From: Fibrobacterota bacterium
GTDB taxonomy: Bacteria > Fibrobacterota > Chitinivibrionia > Chitinivibrionales > Chitinispirillaceae
Direction: 5' to 3'
Assembly: GCA_023412475.1 (NCBI GenBank)
Contig: JAEYNR010000010.1
Coordinates: forward strand, 13,412-77,411
Length of the DNA stretch: 64,000 nucleotides
Positions 9,067-18,965 of this stretch are shown here, in pieces. The translations under genes and the position numbers were made by a program. The notes below the pieces were generated by a model. That model ran no database searches, was not told where the DNA came from, and worked only from the letters and a program-made list of their open reading frames with translations. Position 1 is the stretch's first letter; the number at the start of each line of letters is the position of its first letter.

Positions 9067-9483
9067 ATGAAGAACAAACCTTACAGGATATTGCTGGTCG
9101 ATGATGAACCTGGAATTCGCAAAATATTACGGCTTTTTCTTGAGCTGGAGGGCTTTACTGTTTTCGAAGCCATTAATGCTACGCAGGCGATATCTGTAAT
9201 CCAGAAAGAAAAACCTCACCTGGCCATTCTGGATGTGATCCTTTGTGGACAGACTGGCTTTGATGTATGTGAATGGGTCAAAAATAATCCTGAGACTAAA
9301 GACGTAATAATTTTTCTTTTTACTGCTTTGAATCAGGAGCATGATTATCGTGAAGGTCAGCGGGTGGGCTGTGATCTTTATCTTACAAAACCGCAAAACC
9401 CTAAAGATATCGTAGAAAAAGTAAACGAGTTTTTACAATCAAAATTTGATGAGCAACCAAACCACGAAAAATGTCAGCTTTAG
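9067..9483 (+). CDS. Single-domain response regulator (CheY-like receiver)
   Basis: The 138-residue product is one receiver domain with all key residues: the acidic pair in LLVDDEPG, phospho-acceptor Asp56 in AILDVIL, Thr in FLFTALN and Lys in YLTKPQ. There is no output domain, only a short tail. No histidine kinase gene is adjacent, so it would work with a distant kinase. It lies 60 bases before secD and could share its transcript. Phosphorylation at Asp56 would regulate a protein partner. Confidence 0.88.
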   Translation: MKNKPYRILLVDDEPGIRKILRLFLELEGFTVFEAINATQAISVIQKEKPHLAILDVILCGQTGFDVCEWVKNNPETKDVIIFLFTALNQEHDYREGQRVGCDLYLTKPQNPKDIVEKVNEFLQSKFDEQPNHEKCQL

Positions 9484-9542
9484 GCCGGCTGTTTTCTGCT
9501 AGCGGCTATTCTTAGAAATTCAGAAAGGATATTTCCGGTCAC

Positions 9543-11219
9543 ATGAAAAAAAATACTACGATAAGGATTCTACTTGTTGTGGCAACTGTTATTCTTGCCA
9601 TTTATTTCCTGATTCCTTCAGTAACCTACTATTCCAAAACTCCAGAACAGCGTGATCTGATCCGTCAGAATCAACCTAACATCCTCAAAAAGATCCTCAA
9701 CCTAGGTCTTGATCTTCAGGGGGGAATGCGTCTGGTTTTGGAGATAGATCGGTCTAAACTGGAGGACCCCAATGATAAGGATGTTCTGGATCGCGCTTAT
9801 ACTATCATTGAGAACCGAATAAATGCTTTGGGTGTTGCCGAACCCATCATTCAAAAACAGGGAAATGACAGGATTATTGTTGAGCTGCCCGGGCTTAAAG
9901 ATGAGGCGGCTGCAAAAAGTGTTATCGGAAAAACTGCTCAGCTAGAGTTTAACCTGGTGAGAGAGCCCGATCAGCTAAGACGTGCACTCAGCGTTATTGA
10001 TAACGTGCTTACCGGTAAAGATGGCTTCGCTCCTGTTGATAGCAGCGAAAAAGCAGACAGCCTGGATAAAAAAGAACAGGAAGAGATCGCAAGCAGGCTC
10101 TTTAAAAGTCAACAGTCAAAGGATTCTGCTTCAGACAGTAGCGATGCTGAAACTGTTAGTGCTGCAAAACTTAAAGATTTGTTGGTTCAGGTTGGAGACC
10201 AGGTGGCTGCCCGGATGGATCATGTAGGGAGGGTTAACTCAATTCTGGTCAGAGATGATGTGCAGCAGGCACTTAAAAGAGCTGGTCTGGGAAATAATTC
10301 ATTTCTTTGGGATCATGACACTACAAGCCTGAGTAACAGCGGTTATCGGGTCCTCTACTATGTTAAAGGTACTCCGGAGATGCGCGGTGATGTTATCAAA
10401 AACGCACAGGCTTCAATTGGCCAGAGTGACATGCGGGGAAGCGCTGCGAAGGTGGATATAGAGATGAATGCAAAAGGTTCCCGGGCATTCTCTTCGGTTA
10501 CCGCTGCAAACCGAGACAAGTTTCTGGCAATAGTCTTAGACAGCACAGTTTATTCTGCACCCAGAATTATTCAGAAGATCCCTTTTGGAAAGGCTGAAAT
10601 TACTGGAAATTTCACCATGGAAGAAGCTAAGAATCTGGCTATCGTTTTACGGGCTGGTGCACTCCCTGCTCCGGTAAAAATCATTCAGGAACAGGTAGTA
10701 GGACCATCACTGGGGCAGGATTCAATAGAAAAGGGACTGTTTGCTGGCTTAATAGGAGCTGTTTTGGTCATACTTTTCATGCTGATATACTATAGAATGA
10801 GTGGCGTTATTGCGCTTACCGCACTGGCTATTAATATTATGCTGGTGCTCGCTGTTATGGCAGGGATACATGCTACTCTTACTTTGCCAGGTATTGCTGC
10901 GATAATACTTCTGATCGGCATGAACGTAGATGCCAATGTGATCATTTTTGAAAGAATCAGAGAAGAATTGAGGCTGGGTAAGACTGCTACCAATGCCATC
11001 AAATCGGGTTATGAGACTGCTTTTGTCACCGTTATGGACTCCAACCTTACCACTCTGATCACTGCTTTCATTCTGTTGTGGAAAGGCACTGGTCCAATCA
11101 GAGGTTTCGCGGTCACCATGATCCTGGGCATTGTAACGTCGCTGTTTACAGCTCTGTTTGTATCTAAAGTACTGATGGATCTGATTTTCCAGAAAAACAA
11201 AAACACATTGAGCATCTAA
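9543..11219 (+). CDS. secD: Protein translocase subunit SecD
   Basis: The product of 558 residues has an N-terminal membrane helix (about 8-27), the LGLDLQGGMRLVLEID start of the P1 periplasmic domain, a variable charged insert (about 165-205), and five C-terminal membrane helices with the conserved VVGPSLGQDSIEKG entry and GMNVDANVIIFERIREE segments. SecD with SecF uses the proton motive force to pull exported proteins through SecYEG. An AAAGGA ribosome site lies ten bases before the ATG. It is followed by secF after 26 bases. Confidence 0.95.
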   Translation: MKKNTTIRILLVVATVILAIYFLIPSVTYYSKTPEQRDLIRQNQPNILKKILNLGLDLQGGMRLVLEIDRSKLEDPNDKDVLDRAYTIIENRINALGVAEPIIQKQGNDRIIVELPGLKDEAAAKSVIGKTAQLEFNLVREPDQLRRALSVIDNVLTGKDGFAPVDSSEKADSLDKKEQEEIASRLFKSQQSKDSASDSSDAETVSAAKLKDLLVQVGDQVAARMDHVGRVNSILVRDDVQQALKRAGLGNNSFLWDHDTTSLSNSGYRVLYYVKGTPEMRGDVIKNAQASIGQSDMRGSAAKVDIEMNAKGSRAFSSVTAANRDKFLAIVLDSTVYSAPRIIQKIPFGKAEITGNFTMEEAKNLAIVLRAGALPAPVKIIQEQVVGPSLGQDSIEKGLFAGLIGAVLVILFMLIYYRMSGVIALTALAINIMLVLAVMAGIHATLTLPGIAAIILLIGMNVDANVIIFERIREELRLGKTATNAIKSGYETAFVTVMDSNLTTLITAFILLWKGTGPIRGFAVTMILGIVTSLFTALFVSKVLMDLIFQKNKNTLSI

Positions 11220-11245
11220 CTTATTTTAATGGGGAATTAATCACT

Positions 11246-12160
11246 ATGTTGCAGGCTTTTAAAAACACAAAATACGATTTTATCCGTTACCAGAAAATTG
11301 CTTACAGCGTTTCAATTCTGGTTATGCTTATCGGCGTTGCATCAATAATAATGCACCGGGGATTCAACCTCTCTGTGGATTTTATCGGAGGAACCACCAT
11401 GCAGATGAAATTCCAGGAACCTTTCCATGACGATCTTGGAAAGATAAGAGATATAATCTCTGAGCTGGGTTTCGGTTCACCTGAAGTGAAAACAATCGGA
11501 CAGATTGCAAATAACGAATTGCAGGTGACCGTGGGCAAACAGGGAGAGGGGGATGAGGTTTCCAAGGCTATTAAGAGTGCCCTGACTGAGAAATATTCGG
11601 AAAATTCCTTTGAAGTTCGAAGAGTGGAAACCGTTGGTCCTAAAATCGGAGGCGAGCTCAAAAGGGATGCTATCGTTGCTATATTACTCTCACTGATTGC
11701 TATCCTTATTTATGTTGGATTTCGCTTTAACCTGCCCTTCGGGGTTGCTTCGGTGATACCCCTGTTTCATGATGTGCTGGTTACGCTTACTGTTTTCTCG
11801 TTACTCAATCTTGAGCTATCATTAACCTTTATCGCAGCATTGCTTACTATCGTGGGTTATTCGTTAAATGATACCATCGTGATCTTCGACCGTATCAGAG
11901 AGAATTTAAAAAGTGGCTTACGGGGGAGGAAGTTTACCGATGTGGTGAACGTCAGCATAAATCAGACCCTTTCCCGCACATTTATCACTTCGCTGACCAC
12001 ACTGCTTGTCTCCTTTGCGCTTTATCTTTTGGGAAGCGATGCTATTAAAGATTTCGCACTGGCTCTGACTGTCGGTGTTGTGGTGGGTACTTATTCCACT
12101 ATCTTTATCGCTACTTCGATACTGATTGCCTGGCATAATAAAAGAGCGATCGTAAAATAA
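11246..12160 (+). CDS. secF: Protein translocase subunit SecF
   Basis: This 304-residue protein has a first membrane helix at about 19-38, the LSVDFIGGTTMQMKF periplasmic start, VETVGPKIGGELKRDAI leading into the membrane bundle, and SLNDTIVIFDRIREN, all hallmarks of SecF. It forms the SecDF complex with the product of the preceding gene in the inner membrane. A perfect hairpin terminator follows 26 bases after the stop, so secDF ends a transcription unit. Confidence 0.95.
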   Translation: MLQAFKNTKYDFIRYQKIAYSVSILVMLIGVASIIMHRGFNLSVDFIGGTTMQMKFQEPFHDDLGKIRDIISELGFGSPEVKTIGQIANNELQVTVGKQGEGDEVSKAIKSALTEKYSENSFEVRRVETVGPKIGGELKRDAIVAILLSLIAILIYVGFRFNLPFGVASVIPLFHDVLVTLTVFSLLNLELSLTFIAALLTIVGYSLNDTIVIFDRIRENLKSGLRGRKFTDVVNVSINQTLSRTFITSLTTLLVSFALYLLGSDAIKDFALALTVGVVVGTYSTIFIATSILIAWHNKRAIVK

Positions 12161-12186
12161 AGAAGTTTCACTATCTTTAAAAGAAA

Positions 12187-12219
12187 GGCGGGTTTGCACT
12201 GAACCCGCCTTTTTTTTTC
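12187..12219 (+). terminator. Rho-independent terminator of secDF
   Basis: An eight-base perfect GC-rich stem (GGCGGGTT at 12187-12194 with AACCCGCC at 12202-12209), a seven-base loop and a run of T from 12210 form a textbook intrinsic terminator just after secF. Confidence 0.93.
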
Positions 12220-12277
12220 TTTCAGAGATAGCTGGAGTTATTTTTCATGCTATGCATCAGGTGAAGGGAGGACGTAC

Positions 12278-12925
12278 ATGAGACTTTTTATGGTTTTGCT
12301 CGCAGCGATATTCTCCACTGTTTCAGCAGATGACTGTCAGTTGACAATAGCCCGGCTCAAATACGGTGGCGGCGGAGACTGGTATGCCAACCCCTCTTCT
12401 TTGCCAAATCTGACAAAAGCTCTTAAGCAGCGTACATCTATCCAGATCTGTGATACCATAAAAACCGTTCAGATAATGGATAGGGAGCTTTTCCTCTTCC
12501 CTTTTCTTTACATGACCGGACATGGGGATTTTAAATTAACCGATGCCGAGAAGTTGAGATTGCGAAAATACCTGATAGGGGGTGGGTTTCTCTGGGCCGA
12601 TGATAATTATGGGCTGGATCGTACGTTGCGTCAGCGGATCGCACAGCTCTTTCCGGAAAACCCCCTGACCGTTATCCCTTCCGATCACCCCATTTACAGC
12701 AGTTTTTACAAATTGCCGGGATTACCAAAGATTCATGAGCATGACGGGTTGCCCGCCCAGGGTCTTGGGGTGTTTTTTGAAGGTAGAATGGTGATATTTT
12801 ACACCTATAGCACCGATATCGGTGATGGTATGGAAGATTTGCATGTTCATAGTGTTGGTGAGAGACGTCATGAGCTGGCACTTCAGATGGGCGTAAATGT
12901 TATCCACTGGTTTCTGAATCAATGA
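12278..12925 (+). CDS. DUF4159 domain protein, exported
   Basis: A signal peptide (residues 1-17, cleavage after VSA) precedes a DUF4159 domain recognised by KYGGGGDWYANPSSL near the start, FLYMTGHGDF, the GGFLWADDN segment and a late NVIHWFLN helix. The fold is related to class I glutamine amidotransferases but the catalytic residues are not conserved. In other bacteria DUF4159 proteins occur in envelope operons with MoxR, DUF58 and large DUF4175-type proteins; here only the DUF4175 partner follows, overlapping by four bases (ATGA). The GGGAGG ribosome site is good. Confidence 0.8.
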   Translation: MRLFMVLLAAIFSTVSADDCQLTIARLKYGGGGDWYANPSSLPNLTKALKQRTSIQICDTIKTVQIMDRELFLFPFLYMTGHGDFKLTDAEKLRLRKYLIGGGFLWADDNYGLDRTLRQRIAQLFPENPLTVIPSDHPIYSSFYKLPGLPKIHEHDGLPAQGLGVFFEGRMVIFYTYSTDIGDGMEDLHVHSVGERRHELALQMGVNVIHWFLNQ

Positions 12926-15900
12926 ATAAAGACCTCTTAAGTGTAAAAAGATATGTCGCTGGGGTTCGAAGGAAGATTATCTGGTTAAGAATTATCCAGG
13001 GATTTGCTCCTGCCATCTTCGTTTTCTCATTGATCTCAGTGGCACTCAATCTCAGTTTTGCCCTGTATCCATGGATTTTTCTACCGCTTTTGTGGGACAC
13101 GCTTGCTTGTCTTCTGTTGATATTTCTTTTCGGGTGGTTTTTTGATTCTGTTTTTTTCCATGCTCCCGATTATCACAAAGTGGCTTTAAAAATTGAACAG
13201 AGCTCAAAATGTGTTCATCCGCTGATTGCCATCGCACTTGAATTTCATAAGGCAAAGCAAAGTAGTCCATTTATTGAACGCACTTTCCATCTGGCGGCAC
13301 AGCAGATTAACGGATTGGTTCCGATTTCTCAGAAGCTACCACTTACTTTGTGGTTTAACCTCATTCTGGTTCCTGCCTGGATTCTCAGTGTAAATCTTTT
13401 TGATCCTCCGCTGTTACGATTCTGGAATGCGCCGTTTCTCTCAATCAGTTCATCGGGTGCAACTATCAGTCCGGGGACTGTAAAGATAGGGCTCAACGAT
13501 TCAGTGACATTGAAATTTCAACCGCTTCAGACCAGATTGCCCTCATGCAGGATAGATATAAATAGATTTATTGAAAAAAGATCTGAAAAGATTCACCTGC
13601 GATCTGACAGTTTGGATCTGTTCAGCTACAGCATGGATAGCGTAAAACAATCTTTTGTCTATCAGTTTTTTTATGGGGGGCAGCAGTTTGCACCCGAAAC
13701 AATCACTGTCGTTCCACCACCAGCTCTCTACAGCATGCAAATACGGCTAACTCCACCTTCCTATACTGGTGATTCGGTAAGAGTCTTGCCCGAAGGACAG
13801 GGTGATTTCAGAGCTTATGCCGGGACAAAAGTGAATTTCACCATCGAATCAGAAGAACTATCCAGAGCGTATCTGATAAGTGGCAATGATTCCACAAGCT
13901 TCAGAGTGGATAAAAACAGTGCCAATGGTGAAATTACTGTGAAGAAACCGATTGAATATACTTTTGGACTAATGGATCTGCGTGGACAGAAGAGCGACTC
14001 CCTTCCGCAATTTCGCATAGATATTATTCCAGATGAACTGCCTATGGTTCATTTTCTTAAGCCTGGTTATAATATTGAGCTTCAACCCGAGATGGTGGAG
14101 ACATTGTGGGTTCAGGGGATTGATGACATCGGAATAAGATCCTTAGAGATTTTAAGCTGCCGAAATGGTGAATGTCAGGAAAGTGTTTCCTCCTGGAATA
14201 TTTCCCCTAAAGGAAACCCTCAAACTATCAGAAAGCAGGTTATCTGGAACCTGCGTCAATACACTCTTTATCCTGGAGACACACTCTTTTACTGGGCTAA
14301 AATACGCGATAATCGACCATTCTCTCCTCCAGGAATCACTACCAGCGATACTTTCTGGTTCAGAGTACCCTCTTTTGAAGAGATTCACCAGGCAATCATG
14401 GAGAAGGAAAACTATGCAGATCAGAAAATCGAAGGAGTGCGCAAAGAACAGGAAAATCTCCAGGACATGCTGGAGCAATTAGTCAAGTCTACTACCGGCT
14501 CTGAGGAGCTTTCCTGGGATCAGAAACAGATTCTGCAGGATGTTCAAAAATCGATTCAGGCTCAAACTGATTCTTTACAGAACGCTCTCAATTCGTTGCA
14601 GGAAAACATCGAAAAGCTTAAAGAGCAGGGTAACATTGGTGAAGAGATCGGTGAAAAAATGGAACAGGTGCAAAATGAGCTCAAAGAATTGATAAAACAA
14701 TTTGGCGACAGTCTGTTTCCAAAATTTGAAGATGGTCATCAGATCTCTTTTGATGATATGCAGGAAGCAGTGGAGAATCTCCAGAAAATGCTCCCTGAAC
14801 TGGATGAGCGATTAGACAATACACTGCAGTTTCTGCAGATGTTGCGCAAGGATCGCGAATTGGCTTCTATGGCTATGCGTGCAGAAAAACTGGCTCAGGA
14901 ACAAAAGACCATTGCTGATCAGAAACAATCTCCACGTACGATGGGTCAGCAGAAGGATCTTCTAAATAGGATTGAGAATTTCAACCATGATTTGAAGAAG
15001 AATCATCCGGGTGAGAAAAACCTTTCATTTGCTTCAGAGCAGATGGATTCTTTGCATGATCGGATGCAGTCTGGACTCTCAGAAAAGCGAAGCCCCTCGG
15101 CAAATCAGATGAACCAAATGAGTGCGGCTCTGCTTTCTGCATCTCAACAGCTTAGGGACATGATGAGTGCCAGCAAGATGAAACAGATGCTGGCTGAGAA
15201 GAAAATGATTATGGAGATGACTCATGATGCCTTAGACCTGATCGAATGGCAGGAGAAGATAATTACAGAATTTGACAGCAAAGAACGCAAAAATGTGGCG
15301 GTTTCACAACAGGCGTTAAGAGATGCATTAACCAAATCATCCTTTAAAACCGATAGTCTCAAAATGATTCCCCCAATGGTAAAAAACAAAATAAGCCAGC
15401 AGTTTTCTTTTGCACTCGATAATTCCCGGGAGGCTGTGCTGGCGCTGGGAGAAAACAATGCCATGTGGGCGATGCGGGAGAATAAGTTCGCCCTCAACTC
15501 TCTGGCCAGTACTTTGGTCAAAACATTGCAGAGTATGAAACAGCAGTGTCAAAGCCAGAGCAGTTGCAACAGTGGCTTTATGGATGCCATGCGCAATCTC
15601 TCGGGTCGTCAGGCCTCTATAAATGCCGCCACTGCGGATCTGCTTAAATCACTTATGAGTGGATCAAAGGGAGAAAGCGGGCAACAAGCTGGTAATCAGG
15701 GAAACCAGAGTGCACGTGAGGCTGCACAGAAAGCTCAGAGGGCGATTGCAGAAGAATTAAAGAAGCTGGCTGAAAAGTATGGCAAAGAAACTGGTGGTGC
15801 AATGAAAGAGAGAGTCGAGCAGTTGGAAAAGGAAGCTCAAAGACTGGCAAAAATGCTCGAGCAGCCAAAACCTGAGATCTCCAGACACCAGGATCGCTTT

Positions 15901-16149
15901 CTCTCTAGAATGCTTCAGGCTACCCTTTCTATGAATCGCCGCGATGAAGGGAAAGAGGAGCGTAAGTCTAAAACTGCTGAGATGGTTTTTACTCCGGATA
16001 AAGGCATTGGTAAGAATTCTGTTTCCGATGATCCGGACACTTTTTACATGCTCAGACGAAAGGCTCTTATGGGCAATTTTCCCGAAAGTTACAGAGAAGC
16101 AATAAGAGCATATTTCGATTCTCTGGAAGTGATGTTTTTAAATAAATAA
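12922..16149 (+). CDS. DUF4175-like large membrane-anchored coiled-coil protein
   Basis: The 1075-residue product has two hydrophobic N-terminal segments (about 28-50 and 54-76), a third near 150-170, a strand-rich Ig-like part (about 190-480) and then a very long Gln/Met/Lys/Glu-rich helical region (about 490-1030) with many heptad-like stretches. This plan matches the DUF4175 family found beside DUF4159 genes. The bulk is expected on the periplasmic side. Its role is unknown; the family is linked by gene context to envelope assembly or stress. It starts on the ATGA overlap with the preceding gene, so the two proteins are probably made together. Confidence 0.75.
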   Translation: MNKDLLSVKRYVAGVRRKIIWLRIIQGFAPAIFVFSLISVALNLSFALYPWIFLPLLWDTLACLLLIFLFGWFFDSVFFHAPDYHKVALKIEQSSKCVHPLIAIALEFHKAKQSSPFIERTFHLAAQQINGLVPISQKLPLTLWFNLILVPAWILSVNLFDPPLLRFWNAPFLSISSSGATISPGTVKIGLNDSVTLKFQPLQTRLPSCRIDINRFIEKRSEKIHLRSDSLDLFSYSMDSVKQSFVYQFFYGGQQFAPETITVVPPPALYSMQIRLTPPSYTGDSVRVLPEGQGDFRAYAGTKVNFTIESEELSRAYLISGNDSTSFRVDKNSANGEITVKKPIEYTFGLMDLRGQKSDSLPQFRIDIIPDELPMVHFLKPGYNIELQPEMVETLWVQGIDDIGIRSLEILSCRNGECQESVSSWNISPKGNPQTIRKQVIWNLRQYTLYPGDTLFYWAKIRDNRPFSPPGITTSDTFWFRVPSFEEIHQAIMEKENYADQKIEGVRKEQENLQDMLEQLVKSTTGSEELSWDQKQILQDVQKSIQAQTDSLQNALNSLQENIEKLKEQGNIGEEIGEKMEQVQNELKELIKQFGDSLFPKFEDGHQISFDDMQEAVENLQKMLPELDERLDNTLQFLQMLRKDRELASMAMRAEKLAQEQKTIADQKQSPRTMGQQKDLLNRIENFNHDLKKNHPGEKNLSFASEQMDSLHDRMQSGLSEKRSPSANQMNQMSAALLSASQQLRDMMSASKMKQMLAEKKMIMEMTHDALDLIEWQEKIITEFDSKERKNVAVSQQALRDALTKSSFKTDSLKMIPPMVKNKISQQFSFALDNSREAVLALGENNAMWAMRENKFALNSLASTLVKTLQSMKQQCQSQSSCNSGFMDAMRNLSGRQASINAATADLLKSLMSGSKGESGQQAGNQGNQSAREAAQKAQRAIAEELKKLAEKYGKETGGAMKERVEQLEKEAQRLAKMLEQPKPEISRHQDRFLSRMLQATLSMNRRDEGKEERKSKTAEMVFTPDKGIGKNSVSDDPDTFYMLRRKALMGNFPESYREAIRAYFDSLEVMFLNK

Positions 16150-16383
16150 AAAGCGAACTGATGAGTAGTTAATTAGCGAGCAATTATCTGGTCAAATGCT
16201 TTGAAGCGGCAACTTCACCTGCTCTCCCCGAAGCTCATAGCGCGCTTCCTAGAGGGACCCTTTTTTGGACGTTTTGTCTTCTCTGCGGACTCTACAATCA
16301 AATTTCGTTACTCGATATTGGATATTGGTCTTATCTGTAGTTGCTGAAGCCTTCATACCCGGGTAGAAAATATTGGTTAGCTT

Positions 16384-17643
16384 ATGAATTGGAAACGCAG
16401 TTTTTACATCATTTTAGTGGCTCAGATGTTTACATCTATGGGCTTTTCGCTGATATTCCCCTTTCTTCCTTTTTACATTAAAGAATTGGATACAGCTCTG
16501 GGGCTTGATACCGAGATTCTTTCGGGCTTGGTGTTCTCTTCTCAGGCACTGGCAATGGCACTGGTTTCTCCTCTGTGGGGTGCAATTGCAGACCGGTATG
16601 GTAAGAAACCGATGGTGGTCAGAGCGATGATAGGAGGGGCGGTTACAATATTTTTGATGGGATTTGTGAAGACTGTCGAACAGCTTATTTTCCTCAGAAT
16701 TTGTCAGGGACTTCTTAGCGGTGTAATTTCGGCTACCAGTGCACTGACCGCTTCCTTTACCCCCAGAGAAAAAAGCGGCTATGTGATGGGGTCTTTACAG
16801 GTGGCCGTGTGGTCCGGGGTAGCTCTGGGACCGTTTATCGGAGGGATTCTGGCGGATATTTCTGGGATCAGACCCACATTTGTGATCACTGGTATACTCT
16901 TATTTTTATCAGGTGCATCGGTCTTGTTTTATGTCCATGAAAAGTCAGATGCGAAACTGAAAAAGACTAAGAAAAAATCCAATCTTTTGTCTGACTGGAA
17001 AAAATTATTTACTCAAAAAAAGGTTCTTATCGTTTATGTGCTGCGCTTTCTGAGTAGTATGGCCAATACCATGCTCTATCCTGTTTTACCATTATTTTTA
17101 GCCGTACTGGTGGGGCCTAATGAGAACCTTGGAACCTTGACCGGATCGGTAATAGGTGTGATATCGGTTTCGGGCATTGTGGGAGGCTTTCTGATGGCCC
17201 GAACCAGTGACAAAATCGGACACAAACGGGTAGTAATTTTGGCATCTGCAACAACTGCACTATTTTTTATTCCTCAGGGATTGGTGAGCAATATGTGGCA
17301 GTTTGTTGCTCTTAGCTTGCTTACAGGATTTTGCTCCGGGGCACTGACTCCATCGTTGAGTGCACTATTAGCGCAGAGTTCGGATCGGGGTACAGAGGGC
17401 AGCATTTATGGGTTTGACAATTCTATCATGTCTGCTGGCAGGGCTGTGGCCCCGATTGCAGGATCGCTCTTAGCAGTGCTGTTTAGCTACAAAATTACCT
17501 TTATTGCCACTGGCCTGATATTTCTGGCAATGGCAATAATTGCGCATTCTTTACCAAAAAAAAATAAGATTGACTATGACGAGAAATGTTGTTCTGTTCT
17601 CATTTCAAAAAACGATTTCAATATCCAGGATCATAATCTGTAA
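16384..17643 (+). CDS. MFS transporter, drug-efflux type
   Basis: The 419-residue protein has about twelve hydrophobic helices in two halves separated by a basic loop (about 193-212), and the MFS motif A form GAIADRYGKKPM between helices 2 and 3, with a second-half counterpart ARTSDKIGHKRV. The first helices (FSLIFPFLPFYI) and the GPFIGGILAD motif C segment fit the DHA1 drug:proton antiporters of the TetA/MdtG type. The substrate cannot be told. Its 3' end overlaps the convergent reductase gene by 13 bases. Confidence 0.85.
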   Translation: MNWKRSFYIILVAQMFTSMGFSLIFPFLPFYIKELDTALGLDTEILSGLVFSSQALAMALVSPLWGAIADRYGKKPMVVRAMIGGAVTIFLMGFVKTVEQLIFLRICQGLLSGVISATSALTASFTPREKSGYVMGSLQVAVWSGVALGPFIGGILADISGIRPTFVITGILLFLSGASVLFYVHEKSDAKLKKTKKKSNLLSDWKKLFTQKKVLIVYVLRFLSSMANTMLYPVLPLFLAVLVGPNENLGTLTGSVIGVISVSGIVGGFLMARTSDKIGHKRVVILASATTALFFIPQGLVSNMWQFVALSLLTGFCSGALTPSLSALLAQSSDRGTEGSIYGFDNSIMSAGRAVAPIAGSLLAVLFSYKITFIATGLIFLAMAIIAHSLPKKNKIDYDEKCCSVLISKNDFNIQDHNL

Positions 17644-18965
17644 AATGTATCGTAGGTAACGCTGGGAAAAGTCCATAGTACTTCTTTTAATTCATTGACT
17701 GTTTTTCCAGAGCGAATAGCCTCTGCAAATAAGTTAATCACTTCATCAACATTATATCCTAATAGATGAGCTCCACGGATTTTGTTAGAACCCCTGTCAA
17801 TCACTATTTTAAAGGCAGAGCATGACAATCCTAATCTTTTGCTGATGTGTTTACGGGAAGTATCCTTGAAAATAATAGTCACATCTGAAGAGTGTACTGC
17901 TGGCTCTCCGGCCATGGCAATCTCCGGATGAGTGAAAACGACGCTAGGAACTGCCCTGTAATCAGGAATTCTCGAATTACCATAAAGCATATTGTGCGCG
18001 ACTATTTTCCCTTCGATTTCCGCAACCGGAGTAAGCTGAATTCCCTCAGCATGCGCATCTCCTGCTATGTAAACGTTCCTGTTGGACTCACTTTGCAAAT
18101 ACTTATTGACTCTGATCCTGTATTTGTCATGAGCTACGTCTGCCTCTTCAAGTTTCAAATGATCAACATTTGGCACTCTGCCAGCCCCGTGCACTACCAT
18201 ATCCGCTTCGAATGCATCTTCTTTGTCTGCAGAGCAATAAACCATAAAATGATTCCGGACCGATTCTACCGCCATGACCTTTTTGTTTACTTTGATATTG
18301 ATACCAACACTACGCATTTCCTTCTCCAGCATTGAAACAAGATCCAGATCAAATAAGCCAAGTGGATATGGTGCATACTCAAGTATGGTGACTGAAGTAC
18401 CAAGGGCCGAAAGAATATAAGAAAATTCCATCGATATATATCCAGCTCCGATAAAAAGAACCTTTGAAGGAAAGTTTTTTTCCTTTAGAAGCTGATCACT
18501 GTTAAGGAGGTAGTGCTCACCAGGGATTCCAAGAGTTCGGGGTTTTGAACCAGTTGCTATCAGAATCTTTCTTGCACTGATTACCTTGCTATTCAAGGAC
18601 ACTTTGTTTATACCCGAAAAGGTTACTGTTCCGTGGTACGTGTCTATGCCAGCCGAGGAAAACATCTCTTCATGCATGGAGGGGAGGTCTCTGTTCAGTT
18701 CATCTTTGAAATTAATTAAATCACTCCAGTCTATCTTAGGCGATCCGAAGATACCTTTCCCTTTCATTCCCTTTAAGCGAAAAAGTAACTCTGCTGCACC
18801 GGCAAGAGTTCTTTTGGGATTACATCCCCGAAGCGAACAAGTGCCCCCGAAGGGAAGCTGGTCGGCTATAGCCACTTTCCATCCGGCAGCACTACAAATT
18901 ATGGCTGCAGTGGAGCCTGCCTCTCCAGTCCCGATAACAAAAAGATCATAATTCAATTTTTGCAT
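17631..18965 (-). CDS. FAD-dependent pyridine nucleotide-disulfide oxidoreductase
   Basis: The 444-residue protein has an N-terminal FAD-binding GTGEAG at 12-17, a redox-active disulfide Cys43-x4-Cys48 in GGTCSLRGCNPKR, a second NAD(P)-binding GAGYISMEF and the late IAGDAHAEG FAD motif. This is the glutathione reductase/dihydrolipoamide dehydrogenase/mercuric reductase class. The C-terminal dimer-interface segment, normally with a catalytic His-Pro and Glu, reads FPSVTYD here, so the usual acid-base His is missing. That argues against an ordinary lipoamide dehydrogenase. The partner or substrate is unknown. The gene is monocistronic and convergent with the MFS gene. Confidence 0.82.
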   Translation of the reverse strand: MQKLNYDLFVIGTGEAGSTAAIICSAAGWKVAIADQLPFGGTCSLRGCNPKRTLAGAAELLFRLKGMKGKGIFGSPKIDWSDLINFKDELNRDLPSMHEEMFSSAGIDTYHGTVTFSGINKVSLNSKVISARKILIATGSKPRTLGIPGEHYLLNSDQLLKEKNFPSKVLFIGAGYISMEFSYILSALGTSVTILEYAPYPLGLFDLDLVSMLEKEMRSVGINIKVNKKVMAVESVRNHFMVYCSADKEDAFEADMVVHGAGRVPNVDHLKLEEADVAHDKYRIRVNKYLQSESNRNVYIAGDAHAEGIQLTPVAEIEGKIVAHNMLYGNSRIPDYRAVPSVVFTHPEIAMAGEPAVHSSDVTIIFKDTSRKHISKRLGLSCSAFKIVIDRGSNKIRGAHLLGYNVDEVINLFAEAIRSGKTVNELKEVLWTFPSVTYDTFYRL

